A DNA stretch of 64,000 nucleotides from Pseudomonas sp. MWU16-30317 (GTDB taxonomy: Bacteria > Pseudomonadota > Gammaproteobacteria > Pseudomonadales > Pseudomonadaceae). This document shows, in pieces, positions 1-10,372 of this stretch. Under the pieces are notes generated by a model. The model made no database searches. It was not told the origin of the DNA and saw only the letters and a program-made list of their open reading frames with translations. Location of the stretch: contig NZ_JAIWJA010000003.1 in the NCBI RefSeq assembly GCF_020515695.1, positions 1 to 64,000 on the forward strand, read 5' to 3'. The position numbers and the translations under genes are program-made. Position 1 is the first letter of the stretch. Each line of letters begins with the position of its first letter.

Positions 1-40
1 AGAGCGGTGGGTTGATTCTTTCGTCTCAACCGAGGCGCGC

Positions 41-68
41 ATTCTACGCTAGCCTCACATCCTGTCAA
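41..68 (-). promoter_or_regulatory. rRNA operon promoter, proximal (P3)
   Basis: On the minus strand TTGACA (63-68) and TAGAAT (41-46) are separated by 16 nt and followed by a GC-rich discriminator. The downstream leader to position 1 ends with GCTCT, the start of a possible rrn boxA (GCTCTTTA), cut by the window edge. Layout and leader wording match what I know of Pseudomonas rrn operons, so 16S rRNA should begin just left of the window. Confidence 0.85.
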
Positions 69-151
69 GCGTTTATTTTGAAGTGTTTCGCTAGAAACCT
101 GAACAACTTCAAACACTTGACTCGCTTCGATCTCTCGTTAGCGGGAGGCGA

Positions 152-179
152 ATTCTACAGCGTTTCAAACCGCTGTCAA
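152..179 (-). promoter_or_regulatory. rRNA operon promoter, middle (P2)
   Basis: TTGACA (174-179), 16 nt spacer, TAGAAT (152-157) on the minus strand, followed by TCGCCTCCCGC. This is the second of three tandem promoters. Its -35, spacer length and -10 are identical to those of the proximal one, as in duplicated rrn promoters. Confidence 0.85.
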
Positions 180-306
180 CCACCTTTTTAACCGCTTTCG
201 AATCGTTCATTTAAGAACCGATCGAAACCTTACCTCGCCATCCTGAACCTGTAACTCGTTGATTAACAAGGAGTTTCAAGTTCCGACTGCGCCGGAAGTG
301 GGGCGA

Positions 307-334
307 ATTATAGACAGATTGAAACCCTCGTCAA
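307..334 (-). promoter_or_regulatory. rRNA operon promoter, distal (P1)
   Basis: TTGACG (329-334), 16 nt spacer and a consensus TATAAT (307-312) on the minus strand, followed by TCGCCCC. It is the most upstream of the three tandem promoters reading leftwards out of the window and lies between the glutarate operon and the presumed rRNA operon. Confidence 0.8.
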
Positions 335-357
335 CCCCTTTTTTCGAAAGAGTGGAA

Positions 358-433
358 AGCTGCACGCTTCAAGCTGCAAGAAAGGGCAAAAGCACCTCGC
401 GCCCGCCTTACTAGCAGTTTGAAGCTTGCAGCT
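358..433. repeat. Inverted repeat, probable terminator/insulator
   Basis: Arms of 15 nt (358-372 and 419-433) are complementary with a single mismatch. They lie immediately after the stop codon of the CoA-transferase gene and before the rrn promoters. The position suggests it ends or insulates transcription between the two units. There is no classic T-run, so it may instead be a REP-like element. Confidence 0.5.
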
Positions 434-437
434 ACCG

Positions 438-1658
438 CTAAACCACTCCGGTCGCGTGCAACTGTGCGACCTGCGCCGTGGACAATCCCAATAATCGCGC
501 CAGCACCTCTTCGGTATGCTCACCCAGCAGCGGCGGCGCCCGGCGATACTCCACCGGCGTCTCCGACAACCGCAGCGGGCTGGCTACCTGAGGGACGCAT
601 CCAGCCAACGCATGGGGCAAACTGATCGCCAACTCCCGCGCCAACACCTGCGGATCAGCAAACACCTGGGCCAGATCATTGATCGGACCGCATGGCACGC
701 CTGCCTGCTCGAGCACCTCGACCCACTGGGCCGTGGTCTTGAACACCGTCGCCTGGCGTATCAAGGGTATCAACAGCGCCCGATTGGCCACCCTCGCCGC
801 GTTGGTGGCAAACCGCAGATCGTCCGCCCACTGCGGCTGCCCGGCCACCGCAGCGAAACGGCGAAACTGGTTGTCGTTACCTACGGTAAGAATGAAGTCG
901 CCATCGGCTGTAGGAAAATCCTGATAGGGCACGATATTGGGGTGAGCATTGCCCAGCCGCCGAGGTGCGGTCCCCGTGGTCAGGTAATTCATCGCCTGAT
1001 TCGCCAGGCACGCCACCTGCACATCCAGCAGGGCCATGTCGATGTGCTGCCCCACGCCCTGCAGATCCCGATGGGCGAGGGCGGCGAGCACCGCGACAGC
1101 CGAGTACAAACCGGTAAGGATATCGGTCAGCGCGACACCCACCTTGACCGGACCGGCGCCTTCCTCCGCTTCGGATCGACCGGTCAGGCTCATCAAGCCA
1201 CCGAGGCCCTGAATCATGAAGTCGTAACCCGCCCGCGTCGCATACGGCCCCGTCTGACCAAAGCCCGTGATCGAACAATAGATAAGCCGCGGATTGATTG
1301 CCTTCAGCGCCGCATAATCGAGCCCATAGGCCGCCAGCCCACCGACCTTGAAGTTCTCGATCACGATATCCGACTGCGCCACCAGCTCACGCACCAACTG
1401 CTGACCCTCGGGCCGCGTGAAATCGATGGTCACCGACTGCTTGTTGCGATTGGCCGACAGGTAATAAGCCGCCTCGCTGGTATCGCTGCCCCCGGCGTCC
1501 TTGAGGAAGGGCGGCCCCCAGGCGCGGGTATCATCACCCTTGCCTGGTCGCTCCACCTTGATGACATCGGCGCCCAGGTCGGCGAGGATTTGCCCGGCCC
1601 ACGGCCCCGCCAGTACCCGGGACAAATCCAGCACCCGCACATGCGATAGCGCGCCCAT
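438..1658 (-). CDS. gcdG: CaiB/BaiF family CoA-transferase, probable glutarate CoA-transferase
   Basis: A 406-residue class III CoA-transferase. It probably moves CoA from succinyl-CoA to glutarate, feeding glutaryl-CoA to the neighbouring dehydrogenase. Family features are the N-terminal LDLSRVLAGPW and DLGADVIKVE segments, the NRNK motif near residue 70, ENFKVG near 101, and Asp179 in VALTDI, aligning with the catalytic Asp of formyl-CoA transferase. It starts 14 nt after the gcdH stop, so the two form an operon; GAGGGG precedes the ATG. The glutarate assignment rests mainly on gcdH linkage and the SUGCT-like family; another dicarboxylate is possible. Confidence 0.88.
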   Translation of the reverse strand: MGALSHVRVLDLSRVLAGPWAGQILADLGADVIKVERPGKGDDTRAWGPPFLKDAGGSDTSEAAYYLSANRNKQSVTIDFTRPEGQQLVRELVAQSDIVIENFKVGGLAAYGLDYAALKAINPRLIYCSITGFGQTGPYATRAGYDFMIQGLGGLMSLTGRSEAEEGAGPVKVGVALTDILTGLYSAVAVLAALAHRDLQGVGQHIDMALLDVQVACLANQAMNYLTTGTAPRRLGNAHPNIVPYQDFPTADGDFILTVGNDNQFRRFAAVAGQPQWADDLRFATNAARVANRALLIPLIRQATVFKTTAQWVEVLEQAGVPCGPINDLAQVFADPQVLARELAISLPHALAGCVPQVASPLRLSETPVEYRRAPPLLGEHTEEVLARLLGLSTAQVAQLHATGVV

Positions 1659-1672
1659 GACGTGCCCCTCTA

Positions 1673-2854
1673 TTAATAGAACGCCTGCAAGCCGGTTTGC
1701 GCACGCCCGAGAATCAGCGCATGGACGTCATGGGTGCCCTCGTAGGTATTGACCACCTCAAGGTTGACCAAGTGGCGGGCCACACCGAATTCGTCGCTGA
1801 TCCCGTTGCCGCCGAGCATGTCCCGCGCCATACGGGCGATCTCCAGCGACTTGCCGCAGGAGTTGCGCTTCATGATCGAGGTGATCTCCACGGCGGCCGT
1901 ACCTTCATCCTTCATGCGCCCCAGCCGCAGGCAGCCTTGCAAGGCGAGGGTGATCTCGGTCTGCATGTCGGCGAGTTTCTTCTGGATCAGTTGGGTGGCC
2001 GCCAACGGCCGCCCGAATTGCTTGCGATCAAGGGTGTATTGGCGCGCCGTGTGCCAGCAGAACTCGGCCGCACCCAGCGCGCCCCAGGAAATCCCGTAAC
2101 GGGCGGAGTTGAGGCAGGTAAAAGGCCCTTTGAGACCACGCACATCCGGGAAGATGTTTTCCTCAGGGACAAACACATTGTCCATGACGATCTCGCCAGT
2201 GATCGAGGCGCGCAAGCCCACCTTGCCATGGATCGCAGGCGCACTCAGGCCTGCCCAGCCTTTCTCCAGCACGAAGCCGCGGATATCACCCGCATCATCC
2301 TTGGCCCAGACCACGAACACATCGGCGATCGGGCTGTTGGTGATCCACATCTTGGCGCCGCTCAGGCGATAACCGCCGTCGACCTTGCGCGCCCGGCTGA
2401 CCATATTGCCGGGATCGGAGCCGTGGTCCGGCTCGGTCAAGCCAAAGCAACCAATCCATTCGCCCGAAGCCAGCCTGGGAAGGTACTTCTGTTTTTGCGC
2501 CTCGGTGCCGAACTCGTTGATCGGCACCATCACCAGGGAGGACTGCACACTCATCATCGAGCGGTAACCGGAGTCCACTCGCTCCACCTCACGGGCGATC
2601 AAGCCATAGCACACATAGTTGAGGCCGCTGCCACCGTATTGCTCAGGGATAGTCGCCCCCAACAGACCGACCTCGCCCATCTCGCGAAAGATCGCCGGGT
2701 CGGTCTTCTCGTGCCGAAAGGCTTCGAGGACGCGCGGCGCCAGCTTCTCCTTGGCGAACTGCTCGGCACTGCTCTGCACCATGCGCTCTTCATCGCTGAG
2801 CTGTTGGTCAAGCAGCAGCGGGTCGATCCAGTTGAAGCTTGCCTTGCCAGCCAT
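1673..2854 (-). CDS. gcdH: Glutaryl-CoA dehydrogenase
   Basis: A 393-residue flavoprotein of the acyl-CoA dehydrogenase family. It oxidatively decarboxylates glutaryl-CoA to crotonyl-CoA in lysine, hydroxylysine and glutarate breakdown, passing electrons to ETF. Visible features are the flavin-binding [14 protein letters not shown] and KMWITNSP segments, [10 protein letters not shown], and the catalytic base Glu372 in NTYEGTHD, the position used by glutaryl-CoA dehydrogenases. Length is normal for the family. It is first of a two-gene unit with the CoA-transferase and divergent from a LysR regulator 152 nt away, which presumably controls it. Confidence 0.95.
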   Translation of the reverse strand: MAGKASFNWIDPLLLDQQLSDEERMVQSSAEQFAKEKLAPRVLEAFRHEKTDPAIFREMGEVGLLGATIPEQYGGSGLNYVCYGLIAREVERVDSGYRSMMSVQSSLVMVPINEFGTEAQKQKYLPRLASGEWIGCFGLTEPDHGSDPGNMVSRARKVDGGYRLSGAKMWITNSPIADVFVVWAKDDAGDIRGFVLEKGWAGLSAPAIHGKVGLRASITGEIVMDNVFVPEENIFPDVRGLKGPFTCLNSARYGISWGALGAAEFCWHTARQYTLDRKQFGRPLAATQLIQKKLADMQTEITLALQGCLRLGRMKDEGTAAVEITSIMKRNSCGKSLEIARMARDMLGGNGISDEFGVARHLVNLEVVNTYEGTHDVHALILGRAQTGLQAFY

Positions 2855-3006
2855 GTACGCACCCTCGATCAGTTGGAATCATGCGTCGAGCCTAGGCGGG
2901 GCGGGCGCAACGAGCAAACGAGGAATCCGCATGGCGTTGTGCTAATTTCTCACTCCATAAAGCTAATAAAGCCGAATCAGCCAACGCTGTAGTGAGGTAT
3001 AGGTAC

Positions 3007-3912
3007 ATGCGCCGTAAAATCCCCAGCACCACGGCACTGGTGTGCTTCGAAGCCGCCGCACGCCACGAGAGCTTCACCAAGGCCTCGCTGGAACTGTCCC
3101 TGACTCAGGGAGCGGTGTGCCGCCAGATCGCCAGCCTTGAGGAATTCCTCAACGTCGAACTGTTCCGCCGCTCGCGCAGGGGCGTCAAGCTGACCGAGGC
3201 AGGGCTGTCCTACAGCCGCCGCGTCGCTACGCAGCTGGATGCCGTCGAGCGCGATACCCTCTCGGTGATGGGCCAGCAGGGTAGCAATGTCATCGAAGTT
3301 GCCGTGGTGCCGACCTTCGGCACTCAATGGCTGCTGCCACGTTTGAAGCACTTTCAGGCGCTGCACCCGGATATCACCGTCAACCTCACCAACCGCACGC
3401 GACCGTTTCTGTTCGCCGATACCGATTTCGATGCGGCCATCTATTTTGGCGATGGCGAGTGGTCCGGCACCCAAGCCTACGCGCTGATGATGGAAGCTCC
3501 CGTGCCGGTATGCAGCCCGGCCACCATCGCCAATCAGCCGAGCCTCGACGCCGAGACCCTGGCGCGCATGCCGCTGCTGCAGCAAAGCACGCGCCCTTAC
3601 GCCTGGCGCCAGTGGTTCGGCTCGCTGGGCATGAATGTGTCGCGCGACATGACCGGTCCGCGCTATGAGCTGTTCTCGATGCTGGCCCAGGCCGCCATGC
3701 ATGACATGGGCGTGGCGCTGATCCCACCGTTCCTGATCCGCCGCGAACTGGAGGAGGGCAGGCTTACAGTGTGCAATGCCCATGCATTGACCAGCACCAA
3801 GGCTTATCACTTGATGATTCCCGAGCGAAAAGTCGAATCTGCTTCGCTAAAGGCATTTCAGAATTGGCTGACCACCGAAGCACGCGGTTACACCGCGCAG
3901 AATCAGGGCTAA
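3007..3912 (+). CDS. gcdR: LysR-type regulator of the glutarate operon
   Basis: A LysR-family transcription factor of about 301 residues. The N-terminal winged HTH covers roughly residues 5-65 (FEAAARHESFTKASLELSLTQGAV-like segment), followed by a periplasmic-binding-protein-like effector domain. The HTH resembles the GcvA subgroup. A GTG at 2992 would add five residues, but the ATG at 3007 starts the conserved MRRKIPST segment and is preferred. It is divergent from gcdH, the usual arrangement for a LysR regulator and its target. The effector is likely glutarate or a CoA ester, which is inference. Confidence 0.85.
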   Translation: MRRKIPSTTALVCFEAAARHESFTKASLELSLTQGAVCRQIASLEEFLNVELFRRSRRGVKLTEAGLSYSRRVATQLDAVERDTLSVMGQQGSNVIEVAVVPTFGTQWLLPRLKHFQALHPDITVNLTNRTRPFLFADTDFDAAIYFGDGEWSGTQAYALMMEAPVPVCSPATIANQPSLDAETLARMPLLQQSTRPYAWRQWFGSLGMNVSRDMTGPRYELFSMLAQAAMHDMGVALIPPFLIRRELEEGRLTVCNAHALTSTKAYHLMIPERKVESASLKAFQNWLTTEARGYTAQNQG

Positions 3913-4339
3913 TCCAGGTAGTGGCATGCAGAAATCACCTACAGATATAACTATTTGACGCCATTACGACATCTGTACTCCAACAAACTCGAACTCGCGC
4001 TCAGCCCTTGTATCCCGTGGCCTGCAGGGAATCAAACCGCGACTTTCTGCCGCACTGAAGGCAAAGCTGCAAAAATATTTACTCCCGTTCTATATTGGCT
4101 GAAGCCCCCGTATTTAAAGGGTTAAACCCTCTTCGGTGCGTCAATGCACCACAGGAAAATATGTAGTAATAATCTATCCCCCTTACATATGCTGTTGAAA
4201 GCGCCTCGGTAACCCCTGCAAAATGCCGCGCCCCGCCCACTTGCGGCGGGTTGGTGCTGATCCGCCGCCCCAGTTGCCACCTTGCTGTCTCATAACAAAA
4301 GTAGCGCTGGGTACTCTAAAAAGATCACGGAGAAACGAC
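3913..4339. other. Intergenic region upstream of pntAA
   Basis: A 427 nt gap without a convincing gene. It holds three short inverted repeats: AGGGTT-A-AACCCT at 4118-4130, GGTGC-N6-GCACC at 4135-4150 and CCCGCC-N7-GGCGGG at 4232-4250. These could end gcdR transcription or fold in the pnt leader. I did not find a promoter good enough to call. Confidence 0.5.
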
Positions 4340-5461
<1,122 letters not shown>

Positions 5462-5472
5462 GGATAACAATA

Positions 5473-5799
5473 ATGGAAGACATGCTGATTTCTCACGGCG
5501 TCTACAACCTGATCATCTTCGTGCTGGCGATCTACGTCGGCTACCACGTGGTCTGGAACGTCACCCCTGCGCTGCACACGCCACTGATGGCGGTGACCAA
5601 CGCGATTTCCGCGATCGTCATCGTCGGCGCCATGCTCGCAGCCGCCCTGACCGTCACGCCACTGGGCAAGACCATGGGCACCCTGGCCGTGGCCCTGGCC
5701 GCGGTCAACGTGTTCGGCGGCTTCCTGGTGACGCGCCGCATGCTGGAAATGTTCAAGAAGAAAGCTCCTAAAGTGAAGGACGAGGCTGCCAAACCATGA
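5473..5799 (+). CDS. pntAB: NAD(P) transhydrogenase subunit alpha part 2
   Basis: A 108-residue membrane protein forming part of the proton channel (domain II) of transhydrogenase. It has at least three hydrophobic helices ([14 protein letters not shown] near the N-terminus, then [16 protein letters not shown] and [16 protein letters not shown]) and a short lysine-rich tail. The gene starts 12 nt after the pntAA stop and its stop overlaps the pntB start, so the three subunits are translated from one message. Size and content are normal for the split alpha subunit. Confidence 0.95.
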   Translation: MEDMLISHGVYNLIIFVLAIYVGYHVVWNVTPALHTPLMAVTNAISAIVIVGAMLAAALTVTPLGKTMGTLAVALAAVNVFGGFLVTRRMLEMFKKKAPKVKDEAAKP

Positions 5800-7229
5800 G
5801 CATGAACCTGGTAACCATCCTTTACCTGATCGCCTCGATCTGCTTCATCCAGGCCCTTAAAGGCTTGTCGCACCCGACCACGTCGCGCCGCGGCAACCTG
5901 TTCGGCATGCTGGGCATGACCTTGGCAGTGCTGACCACGGTCGGCCTGATCTACAAGCTGGGCAGCGAGATCGCCACCGCCGGCATCGGCTACGTCATCG
6001 TCGGCCTGCTGGTCGGCGGTACCGTGGGCTCGATCATGGCCAAGCGCGTCGAAATGACCAAGATGCCCGAGCTGGTCGCGTTCATGCACAGCATGATCGG
6101 CCTGGCCGCGGTATTCATCGCCATTGCGGCGGTGGTCGAACCGCAGTCCCTGGGCATCGTGGCGCAGCTGGGTGATGCCATCCCTACCGGTAACCGCCTG
6201 GAATTGTTCCTTGGCGCGGCCATTGGCGCGATTACCTTCTCGGGTTCGGTCATCGCTTTCGGCAAGCTCTCCGGCAAGTACAAGTTCCGCCTGTTCCAGG
6301 GCGCACCGGTACAGTTTCCCGGCCAGCACAAGCTGAACCTGGTGATCGGCCTCGGCGCGCTGTTCTTCGGCCTGACCTTCATGTTCACCGGCAGCTACCT
6401 GGCCTTCAGCATCATGTTGGCTTTGGCCTTCGTGCTGGGCGTGCTGCTGATCATCCCGATCGGTGGTGCCGACATGCCGGTAGTGGTCTCGATGCTCAAC
6501 AGCTACTCGGGCTGGGCGGCGGCCGGTATCGGCTTCTCGCTGAACAACTCGATGCTGATCATCGCCGGCTCCCTGGTGGGCTCATCGGGCGCGATTCTGT
6601 CGTACATCATGTGCAAGGCCATGAACCGCTCGTTCTTCAATGTGATCGGCGGTGGTTTCGGCGCTGTGGCAGATGCAGGTCCTGCCGGCGCCAAGGAAGC
6701 ACGACCGGTGAAATCCGGTTCGGCTGACGACGCCGCCTTTCTGCTGACCAACGCCGACACGGTGATCATCGTGCCGGGTTACGGCCTGGCCGTCGCCCGC
6801 GCCCAGCACGCCCTGAAGGAACTGACCGAGAAGCTGACCCACGCCGGTGTGACCGTGAAGTACGCGATCCACCCGGTGGCGGGGCGCATGCCTGGCCATA
6901 TGAACGTCCTGCTGGCCGAGGCCGAAGTGCCTTACGACCAGGTGTTCGAGATGGACGACATCAACACCGAGTTCGGCCAGGCCGACGTGGTGCTGGTACT
7001 GGGCGCCAACGACGTGGTCAACCCGGCCGCGAAGAACGATCCCAAGTCGCCGATCGCCGGCATGCCGATCCTCGAAGCCTTCAAGGCCAAGACCATCATC
7101 GTCAACAAGCGCTCGATGGCCAGCGGCTATGCCGGCCTGGACAACGAACTGTTCTACTTGGACAAGACCATGATGGTGTTCGGTGACGCTAAAAAGGTCA
7201 TCGAAGATATGGTCAAGGCAGTCGAATAG
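5796..7229 (+). CDS. pntB: NAD(P) transhydrogenase subunit beta
   Basis: A 477-residue integral membrane protein. The first ~270 residues hold many transmembrane helices of the proton-conducting domain II, and the C-terminal ~180 residues form the NADP(H)-binding domain III ([50 protein letters not shown]). ATG at 5796 overlaps the pntAB stop by four bases (ATGA), showing translational coupling; a second in-frame ATG follows at 5802. The operon ends here, with a REP pair directly downstream. Confidence 0.96.
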   Translation: MSMNLVTILYLIASICFIQALKGLSHPTTSRRGNLFGMLGMTLAVLTTVGLIYKLGSEIATAGIGYVIVGLLVGGTVGSIMAKRVEMTKMPELVAFMHSMIGLAAVFIAIAAVVEPQSLGIVAQLGDAIPTGNRLELFLGAAIGAITFSGSVIAFGKLSGKYKFRLFQGAPVQFPGQHKLNLVIGLGALFFGLTFMFTGSYLAFSIMLALAFVLGVLLIIPIGGADMPVVVSMLNSYSGWAAAGIGFSLNNSMLIIAGSLVGSSGAILSYIMCKAMNRSFFNVIGGGFGAVADAGPAGAKEARPVKSGSADDAAFLLTNADTVIIVPGYGLAVARAQHALKELTEKLTHAGVTVKYAIHPVAGRMPGHMNVLLAEAEVPYDQVFEMDDINTEFGQADVVLVLGANDVVNPAAKNDPKSPIAGMPILEAFKAKTIIVNKRSMASGYAGLDNELFYLDKTMMVFGDAKKVIEDMVKAVE

Positions 7230-7242
7230 TAGCGTCGCTACT

Positions 7243-7327
7243 GTTCCTGAAGGACAAGGCTTGCCCGCGAAGACGCTGATGCGGTGCGCTCGCCGGCGCT
7301 TTCGCGAGCAAGCTTTGCTCCTACAGG
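7243..7327. repeat. REP doublet (inverted pair)
   Basis: Two REP units in inverted orientation, about 7243-7275 and 7296-7327, share the GCTTGCCCGCGAAG-type core and its complement (TTCGCGAGCAAGC). They lie directly after pntB and could act as its terminator or mRNA-stabilising hairpin. Same family as the other doublets in this window. Confidence 0.8.
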
Positions 7328-7506
7328 GACACGACTCCGACACAGATGAAACCCGGCTTCTATGGCCGGGTTCTTACATCCCCGGCAACGGTGTTTTACT
7401 GCAAACCCCTGTAATAGAGCCCCCACCTTCGACCATGGTCGCGGCGCCACACAGTCCGGCTTTCAATAGACTGCGCACTTTGCCCCGTGAACCCGAGATA
7501 ATAATC

Positions 7507-9000
7507 ATGCACCGTGATCGTATCCGCCTGGACTCCTTGCACAGCAAGGTGATGACTGCGGCACAAGCTGCTGCTCTTATAGAAGATGGCATGACCGTCG
7601 GCATGAGCGGCTTCACCCGCGCCGGTGAAGCCAAGGCCGTGCCTACCGCGCTGGCCGAGCGCGCCCGCGTGACACCGCTGAAGATCAGCCTGATGACCGG
7701 CGCCAGTCTGGGCAACGACCTCGACAAGCAGCTCACCGAGGCCGGCGTATTGGCCCGGCGCATGCCGTTCCAGGTCGACAGCACCTTGCGCAAGGCCATC
7801 AACGACGGCACCGTGATGTTTATCGACCAGCACCTGTCGGACACCGTCGAGCAGTTGCGCAATCGGCAGATCAAGGCCGTCGACCTGGCAGTGATCGAAT
7901 GCGTCGCCATCACTGAAGAGGGCCATCTGGTGCTCAGCACCTCAGTGGGCAACTCCGCCAGTTTCGCCATCCTCGCCAAGCAGGTGATCATCGAGATCAA
8001 CCTGTCGCAGCCGCTGGAGCTCGAAGGCCTGCACGACATCTATATCCCCAGCTATCGCCCAACGCGCCTGCCCATCCCGGTGCTCAACGCTGACACGCGC
8101 ATCGGCAACATCGCCGTACAGATCGACCCGGCGAAAATCGTCGGCATCGTCATCAGCAACCAGCCTGATTCGCCGTCCACGGTGCTACCACCGGACGACG
8201 AGACCAAGGCCATCGCCAGCCACCTGGTGGAATTCTTCAAGAACGAAGTTCGTGAAAACCGCCTGACCAACAGCCTGATGCCGTTGCAGGCCGGGATAGG
8301 CACCATCGCCAACGCGGTGATGCACGGCCTGATCGACTCGCCGTTCACCGACATGACCATGTATTCCGAAGTGCTGCAGGACTCCACCTTCGATCTATTC
8401 GACGCGGGCAAGCTGGCCTTCGCCTCAGGCAGCTCCATGACCCTGTCGGCACGCAAGCACGAAGAAGTGTTCGCCGACTTCAACCGGTACAAGTCACGCC
8501 TGGTGCTGCGCCCGCAGGAGATCTCAAACCATCCGGAGGTGATCCGCCGCCTGGGGATCATTGGTATCAACACGGCGCTGGAGTTCGATCTGTACGGCAA
8601 CGTCAACTCCACCCATGTGTGCGGTACGCGGATGATGAACGGCATCGGCGGTTCGGGGGATTTCGCGCGCAATGCGCACTTGGCGATCTTCGTCACCAAG
8701 TCGATCGCCAAGGGCGGCGCCATCTCCAGTGTGGTGCCCATGGTCAGCCACGTCGACCACACCGAGCACGACGTCGATATTCTCGTCACCGAGCAGGGTC
8801 TGGCCGATCTGCGTGGCTTGGCGCCACGGGAACGCGCACGGGTGATCATCGACAACTGTGTGCACCCGGACTTCCGCCAGCCGCTCAACGATTACTTCAG
8901 CAAGGCCTGCGAGGTGGGCGGCCATACCCCGCATATCCTGCGTGATGCACTCGCCTGGCACATCAATCTGGAGGAGACCGGGCGGATGCTGGCAAGCTGA
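7507..9000 (+). CDS. Acetyl-CoA hydrolase/CoA-transferase family protein
   Basis: A 497-residue class I CoA-transferase (acetyl-CoA hydrolase / succinate:acetate or propionyl-CoA:succinate CoA-transferase family). Such enzymes move CoA between acetate, propionate and succinate via a glutamyl-CoA thioester; Glu288 in MYSEVLQD is at the expected catalytic place. Other family segments are GMTVGMSGFTRAGEAKAVP near the N-terminus, FASGSSMTLS, and GIGGSGDFARNA. ATG at 7507 is chosen because homology starts at MHRDRIR; the frame opens at 7183 inside pntB. It stands alone. The exact acyl substrates cannot be read from sequence. Confidence 0.88.
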   Translation: MHRDRIRLDSLHSKVMTAAQAAALIEDGMTVGMSGFTRAGEAKAVPTALAERARVTPLKISLMTGASLGNDLDKQLTEAGVLARRMPFQVDSTLRKAINDGTVMFIDQHLSDTVEQLRNRQIKAVDLAVIECVAITEEGHLVLSTSVGNSASFAILAKQVIIEINLSQPLELEGLHDIYIPSYRPTRLPIPVLNADTRIGNIAVQIDPAKIVGIVISNQPDSPSTVLPPDDETKAIASHLVEFFKNEVRENRLTNSLMPLQAGIGTIANAVMHGLIDSPFTDMTMYSEVLQDSTFDLFDAGKLAFASGSSMTLSARKHEEVFADFNRYKSRLVLRPQEISNHPEVIRRLGIIGINTALEFDLYGNVNSTHVCGTRMMNGIGGSGDFARNAHLAIFVTKSIAKGGAISSVVPMVSHVDHTEHDVDILVTEQGLADLRGLAPRERARVIIDNCVHPDFRQPLNDYFSKACEVGGHTPHILRDALAWHINLEETGRMLAS

Positions 9001-9319
9001 TCGAACAGTTGGCGGACTGATTGTGCCCATCTGTATCAGTCCGCCGGTTTCGGACCGGCCAATATTCAAAAACTGTACTACTGTACCTATGTTTTATCCC
9101 TGTTTATCGATCAAAAAACAGTCAAATTCACTTGCATGGCACTTTTTCAGTGCAGACCGATACAGTTGCTTCATTTTCGATCAAAACAGTCTCGTTAAAC
9201 AGTTAACTGAGCTCTCACAATACAGTTGAACTGTGCCTTGGGAGAAAGCCTGCGCAGGAGGATCATTACTCCCAGACAAACCACTGACTGATCCCGCCAC
9301 AAGCGGAAGGATGTACACC
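9001..9319. promoter_or_regulatory. Intergenic region rich in ACAGT/ACTGT half-sites
   Basis: This gap upstream of the DUF1127 gene repeats one pentamer in both orientations: ACTGT at 9072 and 9080; ACAGT at 9118, 9162, 9186, 9199 and 9222; and ACTGT at 9230. Two pairs form palindromes: CAGTTAACTG (9200-9209) and ACAGT-TGA-ACTGT (9222-9234). The density suggests several binding sites for one dimeric regulator. MocR/GntR-type regulators use such repeats, but no regulator gene is adjacent. Confidence 0.55.
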
Positions 9320-9535
9320 ATGGAACGCACCGTAAGTTCCGACCTGCTCTTCAAATCCAGCACTGCAAACGCTTCGACTTCTGCACCGTTGCGCGTACTC
9401 GCCAACCTCATGCTGTGGCAACGCCGTATCGCCAGCCGCCATCAATTGGCCCGTCTGGATGCCCGCCTGCTGGCCGATGCCGGTATCAGCGAAGCACAAC
9501 GTTCCGAAGAGCTGAGCAAGCCTTTCTGGCGTTAA
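9320..9535 (+). CDS. DUF1127 small protein
   Basis: A 71-residue protein whose C-terminal half carries the DUF1127 (YjiS-like) signature: WQRRIASRHQLARLDARLLADAGIS, an arginine-rich helix followed by the L-x-D-G/A-I-S turn. Small DUF1127 proteins have been linked to RNA binding and phosphate/carbon homeostasis in alpha-proteobacteria; the role here is unknown. ATG at 9320 is preferred over the in-frame ATG at 9311 because GGAAGG lies 9 nt upstream of it, whereas it abuts 9311. It is a single gene between an ACAGT-repeat region and a strong terminator. Confidence 0.85.
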   Translation: MERTVSSDLLFKSSTANASTSAPLRVLANLMLWQRRIASRHQLARLDARLLADAGISEAQRSEELSKPFWR

Positions 9536-9593
9536 GCAACACCCGCTGGCCCAGGACTGCGCGTCCCTACCCAGCACCCCAAATTCCGAAAAA

Positions 9594-9624
9594 CCGCCGC
9601 AGGCAACTGCAGGCGGTTTTTTTT
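9594..9624 (+). terminator. Rho-independent terminator after DUF1127 gene
   Basis: A GC-rich stem (CCGCC-GCAG / CTGC-A-GGCGG with one bulged A, 9594-9616) is followed at once by eight T residues (9617-9624). Confidence 0.9.
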
Positions 9625-9921
9625 CGCCTGCTGAAAAAAGCGTCTCGTATGAAAGCCCTGCGGTCCGGACTGCTGACTTGCTAACGACAAGTACAGTTTT
9701 AATTATCCACAAATACTACAAGTACAATTATATGCTTCAATAGCTGTGCCACCGCAGCTCACCTCCAATGGATTGGCCGAACAGGCCACGCGTTTCCAGT
9801 CCGATTAGAGGCATCGCAGCAGTCGGCACTGGTATTGCCATGCCGCAACGGCTCTAATAGGACTGTGCCAGAGCTGCCCAGCAGTTCGCTCTCATATCGC
9901 CATAGATCCAGGAGAACCACC
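9625..9921. promoter_or_regulatory. Leader of DUF2388 cluster with 12-bp direct repeat
   Basis: This gap contains two near-identical direct repeats, ACAAGTACAGTT (9687-9698) and ACAAGTACAATT (9718-9729), 31 nt apart (about three helical turns), in an AT-rich stretch that ends in TTATATG. They could be regulator half-sites upstream of the DUF2388 genes. The TACAG core resembles the repeats upstream of the DUF1127 gene. No gene is visible. Confidence 0.45.
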
Positions 9922-10239
9922 ATGTTCCGTTCCCGACTGCTCGGCGCTGCCCTGCTGCTGGCCCTGCCCCTGGCGGCCAGCGCGTCCAGCTTTGTAGTTA
10001 CCACCGACTCCATCGTGCGCGGCCTCAAAGCGTCGTCCGATACCACCACCGACCTGTCTTCTTCGTTGCGCGACAAGAAGATCGTCCGCGAAGCCCGCGA
10101 AGACGCCGCCAGCTTTGTCGCCTCCCAAGGTGATATCCGTGGTGTGCGGCTGGAAAGCGCCCTGGCGTATATCCGTACTGAACAGCCACAGTTGCGAGCC
10201 ACCGATGCGCAATTGGCGCAGGCGATTCTGGCGATCTGA
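9922..10239 (+). CDS. DUF2388 secreted small protein, paralogue 1
   Basis: A 105-residue protein with a clear signal peptide (MFRSRLLGAALLLALPLAASAS, cleavage after ASA), so it acts in the periplasm or outside. The mature part shows the DUF2388 pattern: LRDKKIVREAREDAASFV, then GDIRGVRLESAL and a C-terminal D-x-QLAQAILAI. Function is unknown. ATG at 9922 follows AGGAGAACC. It is the first of three paralogues in a row leading into a DUF4105 gene. Confidence 0.85.
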   Translation: MFRSRLLGAALLLALPLAASASSFVVTTDSIVRGLKASSDTTTDLSSSLRDKKIVREAREDAASFVASQGDIRGVRLESALAYIRTEQPQLRATDAQLAQAILAI

Positions 10240-10372
10240 TTGCTTCGCTGGTGGACTTCGGTTGATTCGACCGACGTCCCCAGATGAATGTTTTGCCATA
10301 TACCGCCAGGCACTGGCCCTCAAACACCGCCTTACGCTAGCCTGTATCGACTTCCACTACATACCGAGACTC

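Noticed and set aside
516..1649. Long plus-strand frame opposite the CoA-transferase
   Set aside because: It mirrors a gene with clear catalytic motifs on the other strand; its own translation is Arg/His-rich without family signatures, as for many long antisense frames in this GC-rich sequence.
2992..3006. GTG start five codons upstream for the LysR regulator
   Set aside because: The conserved N-terminus of this LysR type begins at the ATG at 3007; the extra residues add nothing recognisable.
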